DNA of 29,266 bases from JBEICQ01 sp046297395. Lineage in GTDB: Bacteria; Bacteroidota; Bacteroidia; UBA4408. Under the pieces are notes generated by a model, which saw only the letters and a program-made list of their open reading frames with translations, ran no database searches and was not told the DNA's origin. This document shows positions 15,365 to 22,197 of the stretch, piece by piece. Numbering within the stretch: the stretch's first letter is position 1; the number at the start of each line of letters is the position of its first letter. The DNA lies in the NCBI GenBank assembly GCA_046297395.1, contig JBKCNM010000097.1:1-29266 (forward strand). Direction: 5' to 3'. The position numbers and the translations under genes were made by a program.

Positions 15365-16294
15365 ATGAGCATCAAGGTAGAAGGCATCACTAAATTATTT
15401 GGCAATCAAAAAGCACTCGACCAGGTAAGTTTTGAAGTGTTTCCGGGTGAGGTAACAGGATTTCTTGGTCCAAACGGTGCAGGAAAGTCTACGATGATGA
15501 AAATCATTTGTGGCTATCTCCCTTCCAATAGTGGCAAGGTGGAAGTCTGCGGAATTTCAGTGCAGGAAAATCCCTTAGAGGCAAGGCGAAAAATAGGCTA
15601 CCTACCCGAACATAATCCGCTTTATCTTGATATGTATGTGCTGGAATATCTTGAATTTGTGCTTGGCCTTTACGGAAAAAATAAAAACAGCAAAAAGATT
15701 AGTCTGGATATGATTGAGCGGGTAGGACTATCGCCCGAGAAGAAAAAAAAATTGGGCGCCCTCTCTAAAGGATACCGCCAAAGAGTGGGTATTGCACAGG
15801 CGCTCATTCATGATCCTGAAGTGCTTATTTTGGATGAACCTACTTCCGGTCTCGATCCCAACCAGCTGAATGAAATCCGTAACCTGATTGCCGAAACCGG
15901 AAAGACCAAAACATTGTTGTTCTCTTCTCATAATCTGCCTGAGGTTGAAGCCATCTGCAAGCGTATCATCATCATCAAGGAAGGCAAAGTAGTTGCCAAC
16001 GATATCAGCAAGCGCATCAAGGATGAGCTTACTTCTCGCATCAGCAATATGATTTTGGTGGAGTTTGATAGTGAAGTGGAGCCCACGGTACTGAGAGGGA
16101 TAGAAGGTGTTCAGGATGCGCGAAAGACCGGAATCCGTCAGTATCTTTTAAAAGTTGCTCCGGGGGTAGATGCAAGACCTGCTGTGGCAAAAAAAGCGCA
16201 GGAAAAAAATTGGCTTGTCCTCACGATGCAACAAAAAGAGAGTGATTTGGAATCAGTCTTCCGTTCACTGACCGGCGGCGAGGCACAACATTAA
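15365..16294 (+). CDS. gldA: GldA-type ABC transporter ATP-binding protein
   Basis: 309 residues from the ATG at 15365; the frame is open upstream, but that part overlaps the carbonic anhydrase. It has a full ABC ATPase: Walker A GPNGAGKST, Q-loop region ending GYLPEHNPLY, signature SKGYRQRVG, Walker B VLILDEPTSGLDP and H-loop SSHNLPEVEAIC. GYLPEHNPLYLDMYVLEYL and LSKGYRQRVGIAQALIHDP closely resemble Flavobacterium GldA, the ATPase of the GldAFG complex linked to gliding motility and possibly to type IX secretion. No permease genes (gldF, gldG) lie next to it; they may be elsewhere. Its stop codon and the pgk stop share the tetranucleotide TTAA at 16291-16294. Confidence 0.88.
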   Translation: MSIKVEGITKLFGNQKALDQVSFEVFPGEVTGFLGPNGAGKSTMMKIICGYLPSNSGKVEVCGISVQENPLEARRKIGYLPEHNPLYLDMYVLEYLEFVLGLYGKNKNSKKISLDMIERVGLSPEKKKKLGALSKGYRQRVGIAQALIHDPEVLILDEPTSGLDPNQLNEIRNLIAETGKTKTLLFSSHNLPEVEAICKRIIIIKEGKVVANDISKRIKDELTSRISNMILVEFDSEVEPTVLRGIEGVQDARKTGIRQYLLKVAPGVDARPAVAKKAQEKNWLVLTMQQKESDLESVFRSLTGGEAQH

Positions 16295-17484
16295 TTTTTA
16301 AGTACCGCTGCAATACCAGGCAATTCTTTTCCTTCCATCAATTCGAGCAGTGCCCCTCCTCCCGTAGATACATAACTTACCTGATTGGCAAGGTGAAACT
16401 TGTTGATGGCAGCCACAGAATCGCCTCCGCCAATGAGCGAATAAGCGCCATTTTTGGTAGAAGCGGCACACGCTTTTGCAATGGCAGCAGTTCCGGCTTG
16501 AAATTTTTCCATTTCAAAAACCCCCATGGGTCCGTTCCAAAGAATGGTTTTGGCTCCCATGATTTCTTTTTCAAACAATTCCACAGAGAGAGGACCAATG
16601 TCAAGACCCATCCATCCATCCGGAATCGAATCCTTAGCAACCGTAGTGGTATTGGCATTGTTGTCGAAGCGATCGGCCACCACAAAATCTATCGGAAGCA
16701 AAAGATTAACACCCTTTGCTTTGGCTGATTCCATAAGGTTTTTTGCCAATTCAAGTTTTTCGTTTTCACAGATGGAGTTGCCTATAGAATACCCCATGGC
16801 TTTTAAAAAAGTAAAGGCCATTCCTCCTCCGATTATCATGCTGTTGCATGTAGAAAGGAGGTTTTCAATAATCAGGATTTTATCACTCACCTTGGCTCCA
16901 CCCATCACCGCCACAAAAGGTTTTTGAGCACTTTGCATCACTTTTGTTGCACTTTCTACTTCTGCCCCCATCACATATCCAAAGTATTTTTTATTGGGAA
17001 AATATTGAGCCATCACAGCGGTGGAAGCATGTGCACGATGTGCGGTGCCAAATGCGTCATTCACATAAATGTCGCCAAGCGCAGCCAGTTTTTGTGCAAA
17101 CATCACATCCCCTTTTTCCTCTTCTTTGTAAAACCTCACATTTTCCAGCAGCAATACTTCACCCGCTTGCAAGGCAGCAGCTTTGTGAGAAGCCTCTTCA
17201 CCGATGCAATCGGATGCAAACTGCACGGGTTTGCCCAACAAAGACGAGAGGTGAGGCACCAGGTGTTTCAGTGAATATTTTTCTGTGGGACCCTCTTTGG
17301 GTCTGCCCAGATGAGACATGAGAATAATGCTACCACCATCGGCAATGATTTTTTGAAGGGTGGGGATGGTTGCCCTTATGCGGGTGTCGTCCGTAATCCT
17401 AAAGTTTTCGTCGAGTGGTACATTGTAATCCACTCGGATGATGGCTTTTTTGCCCGCAAAATTGCAGTTACTGATAGTAATCAT
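16291..17484 (-). CDS. pgk: Phosphoglycerate kinase
   Basis: 397 residues from the ATG at 17484. It transfers the 1-phosphate of 1,3-bisphosphoglycerate to ADP, the first ATP-forming step of glycolysis. Diagnostic stretches are all present: KKAIIRVDYNVPLDE, ILMSHLGRPKEGP, LLENVRFYKEEEKGD, NDAFGTAHRAHAST, VMGGAKVSDKI, GGGMAFTFLKA, LWNGPMGVFEMEKF and the C-terminal GGGDSVAAINK. Length is normal. It is convergent with gldA, sharing the TTAA stop, and divergent from the GNAT gene with only 33 bp between start codons. No other glycolytic genes are nearby. Confidence 0.97.
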   Translation of the reverse strand: MITISNCNFAGKKAIIRVDYNVPLDENFRITDDTRIRATIPTLQKIIADGGSIILMSHLGRPKEGPTEKYSLKHLVPHLSSLLGKPVQFASDCIGEEASHKAAALQAGEVLLLENVRFYKEEEKGDVMFAQKLAALGDIYVNDAFGTAHRAHASTAVMAQYFPNKKYFGYVMGAEVESATKVMQSAQKPFVAVMGGAKVSDKILIIENLLSTCNSMIIGGGMAFTFLKAMGYSIGNSICENEKLELAKNLMESAKAKGVNLLLPIDFVVADRFDNNANTTTVAKDSIPDGWMGLDIGPLSVELFEKEIMGAKTILWNGPMGVFEMEKFQAGTAAIAKACAASTKNGAYSLIGGGDSVAAINKFHLANQVSYVSTGGGALLELMEGKELPGIAAVLKN

Positions 17485-17486
17485 GG

Positions 17487-17503
17487 TATTTTTGGCAAAA
17501 GTA
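17487..17503. promoter_or_regulatory. Near-symmetric two-way promoter core between pgk and the GNAT gene
   Basis: TATTTTTG (17487-17494, rightward) and TACTTTTG read leftward (17496-17503) are separated by one G. Both fit TAnnTTTG exactly. They give a 17-bp near-palindrome with each -7 box facing the other, so the two transcripts would start within the same small region. A rightward TTG at 17462-17464 is 22 bp from its box. Confidence 0.5.
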
Positions 17504-17517
17504 ATCATCCCCTGCTG

Positions 17518-18018
17518 ATGAAAGAAATACCCCTCTTATCCGAACTGCTATATAAATTCGGAACCATTCATCAACTTGCTGCTAAAGAGGTATGGGATGG
17601 CATGTGCCTGAGACAAGAGGTTTTTATTCTTGAGCAGGAATGTTTGTATCCGGATATGGATAAGTATGATTACGAGGCCACACATGTTCTTATGTATCAT
17701 AAGCAAGGGAATCTTGTAGGCACGGCCCGCATTCTCAAGCCCGGAGCCAAATACCCGGAGGCTTCGATTGGGAGAATTGCAATCAATCATAATTACAGAG
17801 GATTATCCCTCGGAAGGAAACTTGCTGCAGACTGCATTGCAAAGTGCCAATCCATGTATCCTGAAGCCGGTATCCGCATCAGTGCCCAGCATCGGCTTGA
17901 GAACTTTTATATGAGTTTATCCTTTGTTACGGTAACCGAACCCTATGATGAGGATGGGATTTTACATGTAGACATGGTGTATTCCGGCACTCTTTCTAAT
18001 CCTGTAAAATACACATAA
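17518..18018 (+). CDS. GNAT-family N-acetyltransferase, ElaA-like
   Basis: 166 residues from the ATG at 17518; the open frame further left lies over pgk. GNAT enzymes move an acetyl group from acetyl-CoA to an amine. The ElaA-like features are WDGMCLRQEVFILEQECLYPDMDKYD at the N-terminus, the strand NLVGTARILKP, and the acetyl-CoA loop IGRIAINHNYRGLSLGRKL with the R-G-x-x-x-G pattern, followed by the helix ADCIAKC. The C-terminal ENFYMSLSFVTVTEPYDEDGI is also typical. The substrate of ElaA proteins is unknown. It is divergent from pgk. A palindromic repeat starts 17 bp after its stop. Confidence 0.88.
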   Translation: MKEIPLLSELLYKFGTIHQLAAKEVWDGMCLRQEVFILEQECLYPDMDKYDYEATHVLMYHKQGNLVGTARILKPGAKYPEASIGRIAINHNYRGLSLGRKLAADCIAKCQSMYPEAGIRISAQHRLENFYMSLSFVTVTEPYDEDGILHVDMVYSGTLSNPVKYT

Positions 18019-18034
18019 TCAAATACATATTCGT

Positions 18035-18074
18035 GTATATCCGGATATATCCGAGTATATCCGGATATATCCGG
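18035..18074. repeat. Four 10-bp tandem units containing two TATATCCGGATATA palindromes
   Basis: The segment is four head-to-tail copies of the ten-base unit rTATATCCGr. Copies 1 and 3 are GTATATCCGG, copy 2 ends in A and copy 4 in G. Two perfect 14-bp palindromes, TATATCCGGATATA, lie at 18036-18049 and 18056-18069, exactly 20 bp apart (two helical turns). CCGAG/CTCGG (18051-18055 and 18075-18079) also bracket the second copy. It lies 17-56 bp after the GNAT stop and 109 bp before ssb. The nearest promoter-like box, CATTTTTG (18095-18102), follows 20 bp downstream, so the array occupies an activator- or operator-like position. There is no T-run, so it is not a simple terminator. Confidence 0.7.
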
Positions 18075-18182
18075 CTCGGATGAAAAACACCATGCATTTT
18101 TGTGCTGTGATTTTTTCGGCGTGACCCAAACCGAATCTTTCACAACAGGTAAATAAGTAGTAATAACAATTAAATTAAACAA

Positions 18183-18530
18183 ATGAAAAACAAAGTTCAA
18201 TTGATCGGAAACATCGGAAAAGATCCTGTTGTAACCGTTACCGAAAAAGGTAAGAAGGTAGCTCGATTTTCAGTGGCTACCAATGAGTCGAAACGAAACA
18301 AGGAAGGTGAGTGGGAAACCCTTACTACCTGGCATCAGGTTGTGGCATGGGGCTCTGCGGCAGAACTGGTGGAGAAAAAAGCCGGAAAGGGGCTTGAAGT
18401 AGCCATCTCAGGGAAGCTCAATCAGCGTAATTATACCTCTAAAGAAGGTCAAAAAAAGCTGGTTACGGAGATCATCGCACAAAACATGATGATTGTTTCA
18501 AAGAACAAACCACACAAGCGTCCTTTTTAA
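18183..18530 (+). CDS. ssb: Single-stranded DNA-binding protein, short form with basic tail
   Basis: 115 residues forming essentially one OB fold: NKVQLIGNIGKDP, ARFSVATNES, WETLTTWHQVVAWG, LEVAISGKLNQRNYTSKEG and VTEIIAQNMMIV. SSB coats single-stranded DNA during replication and repair. The flexible linker and the acidic DDDIPF-like tip that recruits partners are absent. The chain instead ends KNKPHKRPF, a basic run that keeps the final Pro-Phe. This is the first of two tandem paralogues 71 bp apart. Upstream are a palindromic repeat and an AT-rich leader; downstream of the pair is a good terminator, so the two probably form one operon. Whether this is the main replication SSB cannot be told from here. 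Confidence 0.92.
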   Translation: MKNKVQLIGNIGKDPVVTVTEKGKKVARFSVATNESKRNKEGEWETLTTWHQVVAWGSAAELVEKKAGKGLEVAISGKLNQRNYTSKEGQKKLVTEIIAQNMMIVSKNKPHKRPF

Positions 18531-18601
18531 GGAAGTATTTTACAGTTCATTCAAGTCGATACAACAAACAACAAGTTAAAAACAAATTAAAATCAAGTAA
18601 C

Positions 18602-18937
18602 ATGAACACAATTCGCAACAAAGTACAGTTGATAGGCAATCTTGGAAAGGCTCCTGAAATCAAGGAGTTTGACAAGGGCAAAAAGATGGCCCGCTTTAGT
18701 GTAGCCACAAACGAGTCTTACAAAAATGCACAAGGTGAATGGGAAACCCAAACCACCTGGCACAATCTCGTTGCATGGGGCAACCAGGCCAGCCTTTGCG
18801 AACGCAAGCTCGACAAAGGAAGCGAGGTAGCCATTGAAGGCAAGCTCGTTAGCCGCAGCTATACAGACAAAGAAGGTAACAAGCGGTATGTTACCGAGGT
18901 TCAGGTGAACGAAATTCTGGTACTTACCAAGAATTGA
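18602..18937 (+). CDS. Second tandem single-stranded DNA-binding protein, tailless
   Basis: 111 residues, clearly paralogous to the preceding ssb across the whole OB fold: NKVQLIGNLGKAP, KGKKMARFSVATNESYKN, GEWETQTTWHNLVAWG, KGSEVAIEGKLVSRSYTDKEG and YVTEVQVNEILVLTKN. It ends directly after the last strand, with no linker and no acidic C-terminal tip. Short SSBs of about 110 residues are frequent in Bacteroidota, where they accompany a longer SSB. Conserved Trp residues for base stacking are retained (GEWET, TTWH, VAWG). A strong intrinsic terminator follows 31 bp after the stop. Confidence 0.92.
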   Translation: MNTIRNKVQLIGNLGKAPEIKEFDKGKKMARFSVATNESYKNAQGEWETQTTWHNLVAWGNQASLCERKLDKGSEVAIEGKLVSRSYTDKEGNKRYVTEVQVNEILVLTKN

Positions 18938-18967
18938 GTGAATGGGTCACGCACGAAAAAAATTAAG

Positions 18968-18994
18968 AATCCCGGCTTGTCCGGGATTTTTTTT
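18968..18994 (+). terminator. Intrinsic terminator of the ssb pair
   Basis: AATCCCGG (18968-18975) pairs with CCGGGATT (18981-18988) around the 5-nt loop CTTGT, and the right arm runs into an eight-T tract (18987-18994). This is the best-formed rho-independent terminator in the window. Confidence 0.9.
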
Positions 18995-19096
18995 GCATAA
19001 AGGTTTATCCAAATGCAGGAGGGATATCATTCAGGTAAATACCATTTAACACCGACAAAGCCAGGTCTGTGAAATTAAAAATTGGTTTATTTGTGC

Positions 19097-20131
19097 ATGT
19101 TTACAAAACCAACCATTCTTCTTTTCCTGCTGGGTTTTTTATCCTATCATTTTTCTTCTGCACAAAGTTACAGCGGTCCCGAAAGTGTAGAATTTGATTC
19201 CCTTACATCCTGCTACTATGTGGCCAATACCACCACTCACCAAATCTTGAAAAGAACGCCCGGCGGAAGCTTGCAAGTTTTTGCCACCCTCACGGGAACT
19301 GGGCCTCACGGAATTGAAATCCTGAATAATAAACTCTATGCCTGCAACGGTGGATCTGTAAGGGTTTTTAATTTGCTTACAGGTGCCTTGCTGAATAGCA
19401 TCAACCTGGGGGCAACATTCCTAAATGGCATCACTCATTCTGATTCTTCGAATGTGTTTGTTACAGATTTTAGTGCGAAAAAAATTTACAGGATTCATGC
19501 ATCAACCAATGCATTCAATGTGTTTGTCAACAATACTGTTCAAACTCCGAATGGCATCATATATGATTCACCAAACCAAAGACTTCTCTATGGTACCTGG
19601 GGTTCGGGCGCCAGAATAAAAGCAGTTTCCCTCATCGATTCTTCCCAATCAAATGTGGTCAATACATCGTTAATGAGTATTGATGGAATATGTGTAGACA
19701 ATGCTTCAAATATTTATGTAAGCAATTGGGGTAACAATTCACTTGTGATGTATCCAGCGTGGTCATATTCATCGCCCCAAACACTCCTTACCGGATTGAG
19801 TAATCCTGCAGATATATGTTATAATTTCAGAGGCGACTCAATTGCCATTCCCAATTCAGGAAACAATACCGTGGTATTCTATCACAACATAATTACCGGA
19901 AGCAATCAACCATTTTCAAAAAAAACAACTTGGAATCCCGGCACGCCTGTTTTTCTATCCAAGCCTGCTCATTTCGAAATGTTCAATGCGGCTGGTTTGT
20001 CTGTTGTGCATCGGGAATTGTTGCCGGGGCTTTTTGATTGGCAGCCAGGAAATCTTCCCTGCGGAATGTATATTTTCCGTATCCTGCAAAAAGGCGAAGA
20101 TCCCATTACCGGTAAAGTTTATGTGAAATAA
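19097..20131 (+). CDS. Secreted SMP-30/NHL-like beta-propeller protein with T9SS-type C-terminus
   Basis: 344 residues from the ATG at 19097; an upstream TTG at 19082 is less likely. A signal peptide (TKPTILLFLLGFLSYHFSSAQ) is followed by repeated propeller blades: GPESVEFDSLTSCYYVANTTT, GPHGIEILNNKLYAC, FLNGITHSDSSNVFVTDF, TPNGIIYDSPNQRLLYGTWG, SIDGICVDNASNIYVSNWG and NPADICYNFRGDSIAIPNSG. These G-(I/V)-x-(F/Y)-D repeats are typical of SMP-30/gluconolactonase and NHL folds. The last 60 or so residues (HFEMFNAAGLSVVHRELLPG, CGMYIFRI, GKVYVK) resemble a T9SS type A sorting domain. It is probably an exported surface or extracellular protein. Enzymatic metal ligands cannot be confirmed. Confidence 0.85.
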   Translation: MFTKPTILLFLLGFLSYHFSSAQSYSGPESVEFDSLTSCYYVANTTTHQILKRTPGGSLQVFATLTGTGPHGIEILNNKLYACNGGSVRVFNLLTGALLNSINLGATFLNGITHSDSSNVFVTDFSAKKIYRIHASTNAFNVFVNNTVQTPNGIIYDSPNQRLLYGTWGSGARIKAVSLIDSSQSNVVNTSLMSIDGICVDNASNIYVSNWGNNSLVMYPAWSYSSPQTLLTGLSNPADICYNFRGDSIAIPNSGNNTVVFYHNIITGSNQPFSKKTTWNPGTPVFLSKPAHFEMFNAAGLSVVHRELLPGLFDWQPGNLPCGMYIFRILQKGEDPITGKVYVK

Positions 20132-20153
20132 AACAACCAATACCTGCTGAACC

Positions 20154-20552
20154 ATGATAAAAAAATCCATGATTTATGCCTGCTTAACACTTAAATGTCC
20201 ACGCTGCAGAAAGGGAAATATGTTTGTTAATGCCAATCCTTACAATCTAAAAAAATTAACCCACATGCATCAAAAATGTAGTTCATGCGGATTGGATTAT
20301 GTGAGAGAACCCAGTTTTTATTTCGGAGCCATGTATGTGAGTTATGCACTCACCATTGCTTATGGCGTGGGATGTTTTATTGTTTTTAAACTTCTTGCCG
20401 GTTTTTCTCTTATGTGGTATCTTATCCTAAATGCGCTGGTATTGCTCCTGCTTATTCCTTATACTTTTCGTTTGGCGCGTACCCTATGGATAACCATCAT
20501 GGTGAAATATGAACCAAACAGCGATAAATCTAATGAAACGCAAATCAGATAG
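20154..20552 (+). CDS. DUF983 small membrane protein
   Basis: 132 residues. The N-terminal third carries two CxxC pairs, LKCPRCRKGNMF and KCSSCGLDYVREPSFYFGAMYVSY, which look like a zinc ribbon. Two hydrophobic helices follow (ALTIAYGVGCFIVFKLLAGF and WYLILNALVLLLLIPYTFRLA). This matches DUF983, common in Bacteroidota and Alphaproteobacteria and often found near cytochrome oxidase genes, though its function is not settled. Here no respiratory gene is nearby. It starts 22 bp after the propeller gene and may be read with it. Confidence 0.88.
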   Translation: MIKKSMIYACLTLKCPRCRKGNMFVNANPYNLKKLTHMHQKCSSCGLDYVREPSFYFGAMYVSYALTIAYGVGCFIVFKLLAGFSLMWYLILNALVLLLLIPYTFRLARTLWITIMVKYEPNSDKSNETQIR

Positions 20553-20837
20553 ACAGCTACTCTCAGGAACAACCAATTGATACGCCCTGTTTTCAACTTG
20601 TTTTTGCAGCCGGGTGCATGCACAGATTTTTCATGTTGAGGAAGTGATGATAAAAATGGTGGCGATAATATGCCAAACCCTATTTCGTGCGAATCCTACA
20701 AAAGCAGTTTTTATTACTTTCGTAACCAATATGCATGGATTCACTTATTGTATGTGGCAATGGCAGGTATTCGCCTTGACCTGCAAGCCATTTTCAGATG
20801 GATTTGCAGTTAATAACAGAGAAAATAAATAGAAAGG
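20553..20837 (+). promoter_or_regulatory. Leader region of the oxidoreductase-glycosyltransferase pair
   Basis: 285 bp without a convincing gene. A 72-codon open frame (20614-20832) has no recognisable feature. TACTTTCG (20715-20722) is a one-mismatch fit to the -7 box and would give a leader of over 100 nt. I see no clear -33 element, terminator or riboswitch fold. Confidence 0.3.
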
Positions 20838-22196
20838 ATGAGCGAATTAAATCGGGTGGATCTTGTAGTTGTAGGAGGAGGAATCACGGGCCTGAGTGCG
20901 GCCTACCTTGCCGCCAGAAAAGGACTAAAGGTCCGCGTAATTGAAGCAGGTGATTCTTTCGGAGGCTTGCTAAGCACCTTCCCAATCGGTGGAAATCGTC
21001 TTGAGTTTTATTACCACCACTTTTTTACGCATGATTTGGAACTACATTTCCTCATCAAGGATCTGGGGATTGATCATCATTTGTTTTACAAGAAAACAAG
21101 CATGGGGGTTTTTAAAAACGGGAAAATCTATTCCTTTAATTCTCCTGTGGATTTACTTCGCTTCACGCCCATCCGTTTCATCGATAAAATAAGGTTTGCG
21201 CTCACCAGTGTTTTTTTGGGAAAGTTTGCCAATTGGCGTAAGTTCGAACATGTATCATGCAGCGCATGGTTTGAAAAGTGGGCTGGAAAATCTACTACAG
21301 ATGCACTCTGGACACCACTTCTCAAAATCAAGTTCGGCCCCTTTGCGCAAAAAGTTCCTCTGGCATGGATGATTGGAAGACTTCGTCAAAGAATGAATTC
21401 CCGTAAAAACGGGGATGAAAAACTCGGCTATCTGGAGGGTAGTTTGCAGGTGTTGTTAGATGCCCTGCTGGAAAAACTCAAAGCCATGGATGTTGAATTG
21501 GTAAATAATTCAGCAGCTGAAAAAATAAATTTCACTCAAGGGAAAATTGAATCTTTATATGCCGGTGGAAAAGATCATAGGGCAGAAAATTTCCTGTTTA
21601 CCATTCCCGGTATCTATTTGTCAGACCTTGTAAAATCTGACTTTCCTGAATTTGGCAGACAGCTTTCTGAGATTAAATATTTTGGAGCTATCTGCGTGAT
21701 TTTAGAAATGAACCGCCCATTAAGCAATATCTACTGGCTGAATGTTGCCGATCATGATTTTGATTTTGGCGGCATTATTGAACACACCAATTTTATTGAC
21801 AAGTCAAACTACAACGGAAGCCATATTGCTTATCTTTCGAGGTACTTTGCCATGGAAGAAAAAATTGCCAAGATGGACAAAGAAGAAATCAAAACGATGA
21901 TGATTTCACAACTGGGGAAAATTTATCCCGGATTCAGCAATGAATGGATTAAGCAGGTACATGTTTTCCGCACCAATACAGCAGCCACTGTATGCGATTT
22001 ACAGTTCTCAGAAAAAGTACCCCGCTGTAAAACCGAAGTATCCAATATGTATCTTGCCAACATGGCCCATGTGTATCCGGATGAGAGAAGTACAAACAAT
22101 TCCATCAAGATTGCCATGGAGGCGCTAAAGTTGATGAACATTGACGCCTACCGCACCGAAAAAACCAATTCTCTCTCTGCGCAAATAGGATTTTAG
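20838..22196 (+). CDS. FAD-dependent amine-oxidase-like oxidoreductase
   Basis: 452 residues. The FAD-binding Rossmann motif is at the N-terminus (VDLVVVGGGITGLSAAYLAA, then VRVIEAGDSFGGLLSTF, the GG loop after the ribose-binding Glu). The C-terminal FAD segment is recognisable in NMYLANMAHVYPDERSTNNS. The middle part (WMIGRLRQRMNSRKNGDEKL, YLEGSLQVLLDALLEKL) matches the NAD(P)/FAD oxidoreductases of the protoporphyrinogen-oxidase/amine-oxidase superfamily that occur in envelope-glycan gene clusters. There is one base between its stop and the start of the GT2 gene, so they are coupled. A role in modifying a lipid-linked sugar is inferred from that pairing; the substrate is unknown. UDP-galactopyranose mutase is a more distant possibility. 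Confidence 0.8.
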   Translation: MSELNRVDLVVVGGGITGLSAAYLAARKGLKVRVIEAGDSFGGLLSTFPIGGNRLEFYYHHFFTHDLELHFLIKDLGIDHHLFYKKTSMGVFKNGKIYSFNSPVDLLRFTPIRFIDKIRFALTSVFLGKFANWRKFEHVSCSAWFEKWAGKSTTDALWTPLLKIKFGPFAQKVPLAWMIGRLRQRMNSRKNGDEKLGYLEGSLQVLLDALLEKLKAMDVELVNNSAAEKINFTQGKIESLYAGGKDHRAENFLFTIPGIYLSDLVKSDFPEFGRQLSEIKYFGAICVILEMNRPLSNIYWLNVADHDFDFGGIIEHTNFIDKSNYNGSHIAYLSRYFAMEEKIAKMDKEEIKTMMISQLGKIYPGFSNEWIKQVHVFRTNTAATVCDLQFSEKVPRCKTEVSNMYLANMAHVYPDERSTNNSIKIAMEALKLMNIDAYRTEKTNSLSAQIGF

Positions 22197-22197
22197 T

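Noticed and set aside
18035..18074. Tandem repeat as a CRISPR array or replication origin
   Set aside because: The 10-bp units have no spacers and no cas genes are nearby. No dnaA, rep or parAB gene is present, so an origin cannot be supported.
20614..20832. 72-codon frame upstream of the FAD oxidoreductase
   Set aside because: No signal, domain or homology recognised, and it lies where a promoter/leader is expected.
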